Shown piece by piece: positions 35,940-47,659 of a stretch of 64,000 nt of DNA (the first letter of the stretch is position 1; every line of letters begins with the position of its first letter). The notes under the pieces are model-generated. The model searched no databases, had not been told where the DNA came from, and saw only the letters and a program-made list of their open reading frames with translations. Source of the stretch: Phallus indusiatus. Lineage: Eukaryota; Basidiomycota; Agaricomycetes; Phallales; Phallaceae. The position numbers and the translations under genes were made by a program. The stretch lies in the NCBI GenBank assembly GCA_027605045.1, contig JAQFWX010000001.1, positions 2,790,001 to 2,854,000 on the forward strand, in the 5' to 3' direction.

Positions 35940-36400
35940 TACTTCTCAAATTCCCTTGGAGCATATCGCGAGTCCTTGATACAACGTGCTACTGAATTAT
36001 GTAACTTCAAGTTCTAACCAGTCAAAATCACCAATTCAATCATGACTTATCAGACTCAGCATTTTTACTCTTTCAGAGCTGCGAGGGCTCTATCATTTCT
36101 CAGAGAATACGTTTACGAATTCAATATTTCTCAAGGCAGGTAACACGAGATGTGCGAAAATCAAAACCCCAGCTGATTATGCGTCGAATGCGGAAAATTG
36201 GAGAAGTTGATATGTTGCTGATAGATTTAGTTTTATGCTGCCAGTGGGACGAAGTTTTTAGGTCATACAATAATCTTATCGTATAGTGCCGTTTAGTTGA
36301 AGGTATTCTTTGTAAGCATATGTTTATTCATCTTATTAACTTACAACTCAGGCTGAGAACTTTTTTTCAATCCACCTTCCCACCACCGCCCTCCGACTTG
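35940..36400. other. Upstream flank of DUF6533 paralog G
   Basis: No gene. It matches the 29050-29540 flank of paralog F (GAGTCCTTGATACAACG here, GAGTCCTTGCCTCAACG there) and ends in the array-type leader with CATATGTTTATTCATC about 80 nt before the ATG. Confidence 0.45.
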
Positions 36401-36403
36401 AAA

Positions 36404-38153
36404 ATGAACAACAGTATCGCCAATGCTACCTCTATCGATGGTATGGACCTCTCACTGGCGGAACTGATTCATATAGCATATCTCAAGTGGGTTTCTATTT
36501 TGATTATTTGATTTTAGGTAACTTAATATAAGATGCTAGTTATGTCATCGCACTTGTAGATTGTGGCTGTCTAGGTACGCTATTTTCGCTTCCAACGAGC
36601 TAAACGAGCGGTGCGAGTTCAAGGTGCGATATTAGGCCTACTGATCTATGCCATGATATTGGCTGTACCGCGAGAAGTGATGTATATGTGGTTATCACCG
36701 AAGCCTTTCACCCTTCCAAGCTTGCTTTATGCTCTCACAAGATATACAAGTGTTCTCGGTCAAGCAGTGAATTTCTGGTTCGACATTCTGTCAGTAAGCA
36801 TCATGATTGTTATTAATTGTGCATGCAAGCAATCTTATTAACTTGCCATTTTCTCTCCTGCAGTCGGAAAGGTAATAGACATTATAATCTTTGCAAAGAT
36901 TACTAACTTATAAGGCACAAAAGTTTGTGTAATTTCCTGGCTTATACAGGGGGTGTTGCGACCGTGTTGACGTACATCGGTGGTCAAGGTTGGGGTAGCA
37001 TATAGCTCGTGAATCATGATTGTCCCTGAAGATATCATTTTAGGCTTGTTAGTCCTTCGAGCATACTCATTATGTCAAGGAAACAAGGTCGTGATTGTAT
37101 TTATGATTCTATTTTTTGGGGGAGGGGTTGCTTTTAGCCTTTATGGTAGGAATCTCTTTGAAAGGAAAGCCACGTTTTCACCTCCTTTTTCAGAAATAAT
37201 AAAGGAAGGGGGATGCCAAAGGTATGGAATACATTTTTTAAGTCATTCAAATCTCGTTTTCAATTCTTTCCAAGTTCCGGTGTTTCAAGTGGTAAGTCCA
37301 AATATACATTACTGGTTATTTGATAGGTCTGAATGCAACAATACGATTACTTCCAGGAATAAATTTGGCCCAAAATATTTGTACTATTCTAACTGATCTT
37401 ACCGTTTTCGGCACTTGCTTGCTGAGGGTATGGGGTACATGGAAGTTAAAACGCGCAACAGGCATTCAAAGTCACAATGACTTGATTTCATTGATACTCA
37501 AACAAAGTATGTCCAATCATATCGCTAACGGAGTAGTGTTCACATTATATTGAATTAGCTGTGACAAGGTTTTGGTGAGTATAAACACAAAAGAATAATT
37601 CGCTATGTCAATTATAGCATTCTCTTTTAAAGCTACGTGATTATCTCTAATCCTGCTCTCATAATTGTGGATCAGGTAAGTTAACTTCAGACCTGACTGT
37701 AAATTTCTTAGGTGACGGTTTGAGTATAGTTCAAGAATCAAGTAAGCTCACATGCACTCTAAAAAAAAGTATCAAGTTTGATCACCTAGATTCTCGGAAC
37801 TAGTTTGTGGTCGTTATCATAGGCAGTATTCAACGGAGGTATAATCATTTATCTCTGTTTGTACCAGTCTTACGATTTATCTTCAATTTAAAAGTCTTTC
37901 GGCTATTTTAATCGCCGATTTCACCTTGGATCTTCGTCAAGAAAATTCTACAGCCATTCAAGCTGCCGATATACAATTACCTACTATTCAATTCCGAAGC
38001 ATGGCGAATTATATACATCGATCTATCCTTGTGGAAATGGGAGATCACGAGATATCGGTGAGTACAGGGGCTGAAGAAAACGACGATCTTTCGACGGAGT
38101 CTCCGGACGTTGGGATCGGATCCGGGAACGAAGCCTCTTCAGCTGCAGCTTAG
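36404..38153 (+). pseudogene. DUF6533 paralog G, near-intact, 4-nt microexon acceptor changed
   Basis: Frames are open in every exon except at the 4-nt microexon. Where paralogs A, C, D, E and F have an AG acceptor before GAAG, this copy reads TCGG then AAAG (about 36862-36870), so the acceptor dinucleotide is GG and the frame cannot be carried into exon 5. Exon 3 keeps MILAVPREVMYMW and TRY. Exon 8 is altered (17 nt version possible, same phase). Exon 9 (TWKLKRATG), the 16-nt and 12-nt exons, and the C-terminal exon to TAG 38153 are well kept. A non-canonical splice could still allow expression, so it is borderline between gene and pseudogene. Confidence 0.6.
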
Positions 38154-38519
38154 TATTACCTTTGAATTTTGGTACGCACATGATCTGTCAGAGCATACAG
38201 ACTCTAGGCCTCAACATATTTATAGCTGATGTATTCGGAAAATGCCTTGTGTTATTATTATTTTGAGATGATTTTACTTCAATCGTATGTATATTATTGA
38301 TAAGCTTTCGATTCCGTCCTTGTCATTATAATCAAAAGATGTCCTTATATATTAGTATATCAAACGGAATCAAAGATTGGGATGAATATAGAGTGAGGGA
38401 AAGTTGCTCTCTACGTGGAATATTTAAGCGCCCTTTGTAGTCCTTTTGTCCTCATTTCGTATCCCCATTTATTCTTGTCCTTTTTTCAACGCAACCCCTA
38501 GCAATAAAGTAAGCTTAGC

Positions 38520-39660
38520 ATTCGTTCCATCAAAAACGCAAAATTACCCCAGATGAATTAGACCCGGAGGAACCCGATCCAGTTCCGGTTGAACCCCTTC
38601 CCGAACCAAAACTGGAACCAGAAGAGCTAGCATTCGTAGCAGCGTCATCGGTCTTAAAAATCTTGATGAATTTGATTTCGAAACAAAACACCCGACATTG
38701 TATCCGGATGGAGGGCCGATCTAAAAGTCGTTTAGGATATGGTTTGGCATGCCAGTACAATGAGGCTGCCTGCGCTGTAAAATGAAGCCATTGAGGGGCG
38801 AAGGACTCGTTAATATTGCGTCCTTGACGTTGGTATAGCGGGTAGTCAATCATGGTGCTATCTTTAATTGTTGCGCGTTATCGCTAAATGCGAACGGAGG
38901 ATATACTTGAGCGCTGTGCAAGAGATCTCAGTGAAAGGACATAATGATAAAACGAGAGAACTTTACATTGAGAAATCAAATTGCGGCGTATTCGGTGATG
39001 AAAATCTGCTGTTTACGGCTGAATCAACTCTACTCTACATGTGTTTGGTCAGACGAGGTGGCTTTGGTTGTTGTTGTCGTCGCAGAGCAGTCGGGCAAGA
39101 AGACGTTGTTAAATATGGTGGATCTGTTAAGGCTGCACCCCTGTACAAAAGAGGCGTGAAGATAATGTATGAAATCGGAGAGAAGAGTGAACGGACCGAG
39201 TTGGTGTGTACGGCCTGAGCAATAACGGCGAGATTGACGTTCTTGGACGTGTTCAGTCAAACACTGCAACAGATTAGAGTAATCTTGTCTCGTGAATGGA
39301 GTTTATGCACCTGTCCAAACGGCGCGTGCAATAACAGTCCAAAACATTTCCCTCAAACGTAGAAATGCGGACAGTATTCCGTTTATCATTGGCCGGAAAT
39401 TGGTTACATTATGATTGCGTTAGCGGCGCTGTTGAAGAGTGCGAGATGGCTTGCTGTTCTGACTTGGCTTGATATAGAAATGATATCGCCTTTGATTAGA
39501 TTTCCAACTGAGCAGGTGGACACGAAATGTAACCCAGCTTTCACGGACGACTGAGGCCGAGGACGTACAGTTATCATGATATGCCCGAACGGAACTTTAA
39601 GTATCTGCGCAGTAAATCGTTATCTGAAAAAGGTCAAAATCATCTGTCAACGTATAGTTT
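38520..39660 (-). pseudogene. GH16 pseudogene (unit G)
   Basis: Minus-strand pieces are NTSKNVNLAVIAQAVH (about 39205-39250) without the catalytic EVD, GCSLNRSTIFNNVFLPDC (about 39080-39140), INESFAPQWL (about 38780-38815), FEIKFIKIFKTDDAAT (about 38640-38690), and a GSGSSGSNSSG tail (about 38540-38590). The order is that of GH16 with a Ser/Gly-rich C-terminus. A large deletion removes the WPNGGEID core. Confidence 0.58.
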
Positions 39661-39910
39661 GATTAGTATGAGCATTCACATGGATTAGCGTGCATAGCCA
39701 CGAAGCCTGTTGTCTTTTGAGTGGGTGGACCGTGGGGTCTTCTCGAAGACACGAGTTCAGCGATACACGTTACGCAATTGTGACTGTCACGCACCAGAGC
39801 CACATACGCACATTTGCACAGTACTGCCAGTGGTTGCAAAACGAAAATAGAGAGTTTCAGAATGGGCAGTATAGTCATTCATGTCGTTGCGACCAGTGGT
39901 AAACTGAAAT

Positions 39911-39924
39911 TTCCGGAACATTTC
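39911..39924. promoter_or_regulatory. Relic heat-shock element upstream of Hsp20 remnant G
   Basis: TTCCGGAACATTTC reads as TTC-2-GAA-2-TTt, close to two and a half contiguous heat-shock factor units. It lies about 150 bp before the truncated Hsp20 piece, in the same place as the perfect GAA/TTC pair of unit D. Confidence 0.4.
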
Positions 39925-40059
39925 TTGAGTCAGGGCTTTACAACCGTTGTCGGTGGGTCTTGTAAGCCCTCAAAATCGCTAAAACTAGAGAGAGCAACTC
40001 TGACAAATAATTGCAACTTTAGCGCAATCGTTTCGCAATGATGTCTCTCCCCTGTTGTT

Positions 40060-40250
40060 CTTCTTAGAGCTCAGTGCCTTGGTCATACTCTTTGACGACA
40101 TAGCCCGTTCGGCAAATTGGTCACCAGACTCAATTCCACCCACCGTACTAGTAGCACCATTCGACCACTTTATCCATTTCCGTCATCCAACCTTAGACTT
40201 GTGAGCATATTAACGACTGAAACAAATCATTTGGAAGTCCACACAACTCA
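40060..40250 (+). pseudogene. Truncated Hsp20 N-terminal remnant (unit G)
   Basis: Only the LVILFDDIAR-like N-terminal text and the following CACCATTCGACCACTTT stretch (about 40085-40200) remain. At about 40250 the array sequence stops, and a block with a minus-strand DUF6533 gene begins. The Hsp20 flank starts again near 43750, so the foreign block sits between two Hsp20 modules. Confidence 0.5.
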
Positions 40251-40429
40251 AATTTTTGACGTACGTAAATATCATACATACTAGCGCTGAACATGGACAC
40301 TTCAATTAGCAGACGAAACGATCTCGAAAACTACTCAATATCACTTTACATAATGACATCAAAAAACATCAAAAAAAATAAACTATAGCCTGAACTATAT
40401 CTTATAATTCAATTTGTAAGTGCAACATC

Positions 40430-42020
40430 CTAATCGTCACTGTCAGAGTCCGAATCGTGTCCAAGATCGTTATAATGATATGGCACTGATAACTCATCCG
40501 TCGCGGACGTATTGAATGACCTGATGTGTTGATCTGTTTCTAAGCGGGTTTTGAAGTCAATTGTGGTGGATGTTTTTCTATTAACAGTGTTGTGTTCAGG
40601 TTGCTTTGCCGCAATCTCGCGAAGATTCAAGATTAACCGGGTACTCTAGGATAGAATAGAATTTCGTTAAACATTTTTGACATGATGTATGCTTGGCACA
40701 TTATTCACTTACAGTGACCGAAAAACTGACGTAGGACCATCTTCGCCGGTTGTTGTTTAAACTATTTAGTACCAAGTACAATATTAACCAGCCAGAACTC
40801 ACGATATATTGGGGAGTCCAATAGGACCACTCAGCCACGACGGCCGAACGAGAATTATAAGCAAACAACCTAGTCTGCTTGAATAAATGTCTGGGAATAA
40901 ATCTAATTACGCACATAGATTGAAAACGTAGCTCCATAAACCATCTCGAATCAAAGTAGATCCAAGATTGCTCCTCGTTATCCCCCGTTTCCAGTCTAAA
41001 ATTACTTTTGTCATGATAAGTATAACTAAAATAGCTTGGAGTATGAGTTCCGGAAAACTGGTTCATTAAAAGTGCAGGATGATCAATATTTGCATAGATA
41101 ATAAGTACTACCACATACGCAAAGTAAGTTTCAGAAAACCAGACGGCCGTTCCAAAACTTATTATTTCGCCTCCTGAGGAGAAAGTGACATGTGCTGTGG
41201 AGGAAACATATAATTCATTCAAATTACCGGACCAGCACCTCAATGCATACCTACGGACTCGTTCCGGAAAGTATAAACGAAAAAAACGACAAGCGCAGAA
41301 GTCAATTCACAAATAAATAAGCAGGTCAATATTTGTAAAAGTAACTTTGAGCCGCCGTGCAATGCAACAGCTAGTTATATTTATGATTTTTTTCGCATCG
41401 AATGAATCATTCTTATCGCTTACTTCTTCTGATGAAAAGTATTTCTGTGCAACATAATACGACGAACCACGGGACGATATAGAGTATGCTCAATCCTTTA
41501 ACGAGCCGATTTGGAGGTGTGATGGTGGATCTGGCACCAGGGTTAAACTGCGGTATTGATAAACAAATTCTTCATAATCGTCAATAGATATGCCGTGAAG
41601 TTTGAACTGATAATTGATCATGACGTGCATACCCGCTGACGATGAGAGGCAAATAGCGAGTAATCATATAAAGAAAAGTAGTCCAATTAGTCTTTGAGTG
41701 ATGTCTAGTAAATTCAAATTCGGTTTGTATTATTGAGATAATACAAAAAATTAGCTTACGACCATATAAATAATCTCTATGCGCATGCGAAGGTCCAGAC
41801 AATATTTGATATTACCATCTCACTTTAAATTCACGCTGACATACCTCTCTGGGTAAGGTGACCAAAACATCCCAAGCCAGCAAAGAGGTGGTTGCAACTA
41901 AGAAACATAGTCAGTTAAGCAAATTATCATGTACAATTTCTTACCCAGGCCACGTTCACTGATACATTCCGAATACAAAATCGCCTTTATGGGTCCAACC
42001 CCATTATCGGGAGTTTCCAT
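40430..42020 (-). CDS. Divergent DUF6533-family membrane protein on the minus strand
   Basis: A second type of DUF6533 gene. Exon 1 starts METPDNGVGPIKAILYSE. The next exons join as TTSLLAWDVLVTLPRE, then RLFIW, then HHSKTNWTTFLYMITRYL. This gives the canonical DUF6533 pattern (acidic residue in TM1, TLPRE, IW, TRY) with GT-AG introns of about 47-70 nt. Later pieces are CLFICELTSALVVFFVYTF, AVWFSETYFAYVVVLIIY, AEWSYWTPQYI and STRLILNLREIAAKQ, then a Ser/Asp-rich end at TAG 40430. It is far from the A-I paralogs in sequence and has a longer loop of about 80 residues. The stretch 41340-41560 is unresolved, with a stop in the best frame, so the gene may be broken there. It has no microexons like those of A-I. 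Confidence 0.6.
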
Positions 42021-42639
42021 CGGGGAAAATGGACAATAGAGACGATGACGGGAAAAAGAATTATATCTGAGATTGCAGGCATATGGTGCGATTATAAATG
42101 CTTACGCCTCGTCTCACTTCGTATCAATGAAAACAGAACAAAGCGGCTTCAGCTCTGTTGAGTGATATTTGCAACATCTCCTGAGGCGGTTAACACCACG
42201 CTTCAGATATCGATTATCGGAAAATCGAAATTTAATTTTCATTATTTAAATAAGCAAACTGATCAAGACTTTGACTTAGGTTTATTCAACTCGATAGGCT
42301 CGCTTACTTATGAATACATACATGATAAATCTTATTTCGATTTTTAACTTTTTAGTATCAATCAAAGATAATCCAAATACCTAATCCACACTTAAAAATT
42401 TTTCTGAGGGGCGTTATATTCATTAGATATATCTGAAGTTATTACTAGTATGTATAATGAAAACCTCACATAAGAACCATCTTTAAATATGGTAGTATCA
42501 CATATCAACACGTTGTAATTGGTCGGCGAATCAAATCAAGAACCAAACCACCTATTTTAATTGATTAGATATTTCATGACTAGAATGTTTAATGAATTTG
42601 CACACTACATAAATTCGCAAGCCATCTCCGATTAGAATA

Positions 42640-43015
42640 GGCCCACGCCTACTCCTTGTGGTCCCGGGTTACTTTTTACTTTCTCACCATCAGTACGACC
42701 AAAAATGAAGTTTTAGCACCCTGAAGGTCAGTGAGCAGTGCAGATAAGCATACATACGCAAAGTAGATACCGGAACAATAACAGGGATTCACTGCAGTGA
42801 ACTCAGCCCTATGGAAGATGCAGGGAAAAGTGAAGCGAGAATTATGAATCGGAACAGGAATTATTCAGTCAAGCATCAGAAGCAGTGCTTACCCATAAAC
42901 ACGTCTTCGAAAATGAAACCAAAAACACCAAACGCAGAACTCAGTTCGTAAACAAGCAAGCCAAATTATAGCCGGAAGCTAATTGAACGGAGACCAGCAA
43001 TTCCACTTGTGATAA
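42640..43015 (-). pseudogene. Fragment of a second minus-strand DUF6533 gene
   Basis: Minus-strand pieces LLVYELSSAFGVFGFIF (about 42920-42975) and an IYFAYVCLSALLTD segment (about 42720-42765) align with CLFICELTSALVVFFVYTF and ETYFAYVVVLIIY of the gene at 40430-42020, in the same order and spacing. No DUF6533 signature exon is left. It is a tandem, mostly deleted copy. Confidence 0.5.
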
Positions 43016-43255
43016 TTAGGCGTTCGTGATTGTTGAATAAGCTTATTAAGTCTATTGAGTTATTGCGATTGAGCCATGTGAATCGATCTTTGATGGGCTG
43101 AGCAACCTAATTTGCAAGTGAGATTGAATCTTTCAATACCAAGTATATTACGGAAGATCATCTGAGATTTTGGCTCGGCGTGAAAGATGGGGATGTACAT
43201 GAATCTGCTCAGTCTCTAAGAGATTAGTCCGATGCATTTGGAGTTTTTCCAGTCC

Positions 43256-43610
43256 CATCAGAAGGGCTCGTACGGAGTCAAGAGTTTCTCTTTCTCTTCT
43301 TCGTCTTTGATCTTCACCGTTGTTTCTCCCAATAGCCTGCTGACTTGTATCACTACGTCCCGTTCCTCCTCACTGGTCTCTGACCTCCCCTCGGGGTTCA
43401 AATTTTCAAATCTCGCGATGACTGTTCTTTCTGACTTCATCAAAGGTTCCGTATAGCTTCTTTTCGGTTCGCTAATGATTTGAGAAGGTATTACTTCATT
43501 GCAACTGAGCTTGTAAGTAGTTTTTTCTTTTGAACGGTGTGACTGAAGATAGTGCCGCTGCATCTCAAGGCAGTACAAGTCGTATTTCGACTGCTGAAAT
43601 ACAGGGATAG
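43256..43610 (-). other. Unidentified terminal exon, charged protein
   Basis: After a strong acceptor (CTAAC branch, TATTTCAG near 43600) the minus strand is open for about 110 codons, from QSKYDLYCLEMQRHYLQSH to a stop at 43256. It is rich in Lys, Glu, Ser and Arg (ETSEEERDVVIQVSRLLGE, KDEEEKEKL). No upstream exon is certain. I know no family for it, and it occurs once in the window. Confidence 0.35.
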
Positions 43611-43739
43611 AAGTTAGAACTGGACACAATGCAAACACAATGACCTAACTTGGACAAACAAACGTGACCAACGCTGCGCTCGTTCCAAGCCTCATTGACT
43701 CATCTAAGTTAAAGTCGCGACTGATTGGTGACTGAGTTT

Positions 43740-44500
43740 CAGAATCGCATGAAACTGTCAAACCTGTCGTCTGTTGAATGGGTGTTATCACGTTCTTTTC
43801 GAAGCCAGTTAGTCAAGCGCTAATTCAGCGTTACGCATTGTGACTGTCACAACCCTCACTCGCTGTCCAGAGCCACGAACGCAAGCCTCTGAGCTCTATG
43901 TTCCAGAACGGGCCACATATAGCCGTCCATGCTGTCGAGATCGATGATAACTTCAAGACCGTTCTCTGGACTCAACAAAAAGCCATTGTCGGTGACTCAT
44001 CTCGGTGAGTATGAAAGTTGAAATTGAAACGGTAAACCTCCAGTTATACTAAAACTACGGCGAGTGACGCTAACAAACAACTGTCACTAGCACAATCGTC
44101 TCGAATGGTGTCTCTCTCCCCTACATTTCTCAACGAGCTCAGTCCCTCGGTCATGTTCTTCGACGAAATAACCCGTACTCCGTCACTAGACTCGCTCCCA
44201 CGCACCGTCACTTGCACCATTCGACGACCACTGTCCAATTCCGTCACCCAACCTTAGACTTGTCAGAGCACAACAATGATTATATCGTCGAAGCCAGGCG
44301 TCTAAAAGGAAAATACACTGGATGGCTGCCTCCTCTAATGGAAATGGAGATACGTCGCCCTACGACGTAGTCAAATTATCGACGGGAAGCTAGAAGGTCT
44401 AGCTAGGGTGCACCGTAGTAATGAAAACGAGGAGAGGCGGCTGTTTTTAATGGAATTGGAGACGCGCGGGCATCTAACCAAGGTATGTTTAATACCTTAT
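43740..44500 (+). pseudogene. Hsp20 pseudogene with its 5' flank (unit H)
   Basis: The 5' flank (AGCGTTACGCATTGTGACTGTCAC, about 43821, with CCATGCTGTCGAGATCGATG) repeats that of units E and G. The Hsp20 text begins LVMFFDEITR at about 44150, followed by a LSEHNNDYIVEA-like strand split between frames (about 44255-44300) and an intron donor GTATGT near 44483. No usable frame remains. Confidence 0.5.
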
Positions 44501-44559
44501 TTGCTGCCTATCTTGAGTTATAACACATTTGACATAGTCGCCAAATCATATACTTCTGA

Positions 44560-45535
44560 AGTGCGTTGATTTTCCCATTCGCGCATTATAGGAGCTATTG
44601 CAGTCAAGAGCCACCGGCCATCGACATGTTAACAGTCACCTATCCGATACCGGCCTGTGCATTTGGTAACATTCACGGTATTTTAATACCCGTGAAGCAG
44701 ACGCGGACGTGAAGAATGGGTCTCCCTTTACAGACTTGGTGTCCGAGGACGGTTAGTAAATCTGCCCCCTCAAATAAAGTACTCTTATTCGTTTGTAACC
44801 GGCGACTTGACTCCGAGTTGTGGAGGTGAAAGGAGAGATCCTCTTGGCAGACCTTCAACATCTGATGACTGTGTTTGTTACAGATAGATATAAAAAACCG
44901 TATGACAACGAATAAACGAATAGACATATATCTTGCTTGAAATAACCATGATATCGGAATGCGCCCTAAAAGTTGATCTTGCACTGACATTCTCTGAAAT
45001 CATTTCCTCGTTGGGGTAGAGCTGAGGTCTGGCCGCTGCCAGTTGAGGTCTTGTGAGTCCGGTTTTTCATAAACAAATTGGACTGATAAATAATAAACAC
45101 GCGGCCGGCAAAAGCCACCACCATCAATCATCGCAATTATCATCATCCATCATCGAATCCATCAAGCGTGAAGGTCTCAACCGAGTCACAGCCTTGGTTA
45201 AACCGAGGATGGAAGGGTGAAGAGACGGATGCGCTGTTGATAAAATTAATTTTAACGCAGCTGTATTCTACGGTCACTCTGCAGATCAGTGATCTGGGTA
45301 TAAGCTCCGGAGCACATCTGACGTTTCCAAAGTGCCCTGGAGACATCCAGAAGGTGCTCCAGAGATGAAATCCACATCACTGATCGGCGAGCATATTGGC
45401 ATGCAATCATGATTAACGCGGGCGATTTGGCCCCTTTTGCTTTAGTTTGTTAGTAGCCATCTTTTAAAAAGCACAGTCCACAACCACTTCTGGGAGCTAC
45501 ATGTCAATTCACCTTTCCATACTGCACTTTTGACT
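44560..45535 (+). other. Module Z remnant and upstream flank of DUF6533 paralog H
   Basis: The later half of module Z is present (CGGACGTGAAGAATGGGTCTC, about 44703; TTGTGGAGGTGAAAGGAGAGA, about 44818). No LINE is present at the site occupied in unit F. A segment at about 45160-45370 has no clear counterpart. The unit-type leader ends at ATG 45541. Confidence 0.4.
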
Positions 45536-45540
45536 TGAAA

Positions 45541-47280
45541 ATGAACGATAGTATCGCCAATGCTACCTCTATCGGTGGCATGGATATTCCAGAACTGATT
45601 CAATCAATGTACATCAAGTGAGTTCCCACGTTGAATATTTGAGATAAATTGATTATAAGGTGTTAGTTATGTCGCAGATCTGGTACAATGTGTCGTTCTA
45701 TGTATGTTATCCTACTTCCAACAGGCTATATAAACGGCCGAATACAAAATACCATCCTAGGTTTGGTCGTTTATACTACGATATTGGCGATGCCACAAGA
45801 AATTGTATATATGTGGCTATCCTCAAAACCTTTCAGCATTCCGAATCTGCTTTACGCTATCACAAGATATTCAATTGTCGTCACTGAAGCATTAGATCTT
45901 TGGATAACCTTTTCTCCGCCAGTAAGCATTGCCATCGTGAAGTCTTAACACGCAGTGTTTACCATTTTTTCTACAGTCAAAAAGGTAAGACAGAATTATC
46001 ACTGCAAAGATCATGAATTTAGAAATCACAAAGTTTGTGTAATATCCTGTATTATGCGGGGGTTGTTGTGGGCACATTGGGATATATTGGTGTTCAAGGT
46101 TGGAACAGCATACATATAGCCTATGAATATTTCTGAGAATGTTTTCAGGCTTGTTAATCACTCGAGCATACACATTGTGTCGGGGAAACAAAGTTGTGAC
46201 TGTGATTTTGGCTCTATTTTGGGTGGGAGGGTTTGGTATCAGCACTTACGGTAGGGATCATCTCTTTGGTCAAAATACACAAATGAATTTACATCCTCCT
46301 TCTCAGTATCAATAATATACAACCAGTGTCAAAGGTACAGAAACTTAATAAATATTTGAAATATTGTTCTTAATTTCGACCTAGCTCTTCGCAGGCTTTT
46401 TCTAGAGCTATCAGTAAGTCTGAATAAACATTCATGGTTACGAATAAATCCAAACTCAGAAATGTGATTTTACCACAGCACTAGCACTCTTGGTCGGAAA
46501 TATTTGTACTGCCTCAACCGATCTTGTTGTTTTTGGTGTTTGCTTGTGGAAGGTTTGGGATACATGGAGATTAAAGCGCGAAACCGGCATTCAACGTCGC
46601 GGTGACCTTGTTTCAATTATACTCAGCCAAAGTATGATCAAGTCACATCTTCATAAAAAGAGTCGTGTTCACGTTTTATTGAATTAGCTGTGTCGAGGTT
46701 TTGGTAAATCTAGACAAAAAAGAATGATCATATGACTAAACTAATTTTCTTCCAAGCTTCGTGATTCTTTTTACAACTGCTCTCACGATTGCTGATGAGG
46801 TACAAACAATTTGACATTTGATTGTATTCTGTTAGAAGCTGACTTTTTAAATGCAGTTGAATAATAGTGTAAGCACTCAACACTGACACTTTCTCGGAAA
46901 AGAGTATAAAGTCATTTGCCATATGCCTTGAATTAGAATGCGATCGCGATCATAGGTGATTTTCAACAAAGGTATAGTTATTTTTGTGTGTATATCATTC
47001 TTACCATTCATTCTCAATTCCAAGTCTTTCGGCCATTTTAATCGCCGATTTCACGCTGGATCTTCGTCGAAAAAACTCCGCAGCAATTCAAGCTGCTGAC
47101 ATAAAATTGCCTACTATTCAAATCCGAAGTGTAGTGAGATATATACACCGATCTATTCTTGTGGAAATGGGTGATCATGAGACGTCGGTGGATACAAGCA
47201 CTGAAGATGACGACGATATCCTTTGGACGCAGTCTTCGGACGCAGTTGAAATTGGGCACGAAGAGCCTGAGGCAGCGTAG
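45541..47280 (+). pseudogene. DUF6533 paralog H, two acceptors lost around the 4-nt microexon
   Basis: Exons 1-3 are intact (MNDSIANATSIGG start, then TTILAMPQEIVYMW, TRY). The 4-nt microexon acceptor is TCAA instead of TCAG, with AAAG in place of GAAG (about 45975-45981). The acceptor of exon 5 is also lost (TATGCGGGG, about 46053). From exon 6 (LLITRAYTLCRGNK) to the C-terminus all exons, including the 8-nt AGCTATCA, 16-nt CTGTGTCGAGGTTTTG and 12-nt TTGAATAATAGT, are clean and end at TAG 47280. The damage is local, the rest looks as if it was under selection until recently. Confidence 0.65.
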
Positions 47281-47659
47281 CACACTTGAATTTTTGGACA
47301 TACATGAATTTTTAAATCCTACCATATTTATAACATATGTATTTCAAAACTGCCTCGCCATGTTTTCTTGTGATACTGTATTCCCAAGAGACTGCTTGTA
47401 TATTTATCTTGAAGAACGTTTCGGCCTGACCTAGTTGCACGACAAATTTTCATTTTACACAGCGGCTATACTATATATTTTAATGTCCTCGTATATTAGT
47501 ATATCGAACGGAGTCAAAGATAAGTATAAAAATGAGAGTGAAATAAAAGGGTGGCAAATGTCCAATTACAAGTTACATACAAGTACTTTCGTCCGTAACG
47601 CATACATACATACAATATGCGTATGCGTATGCAGATTCAGAGTAAAGTCAATCCAATCA

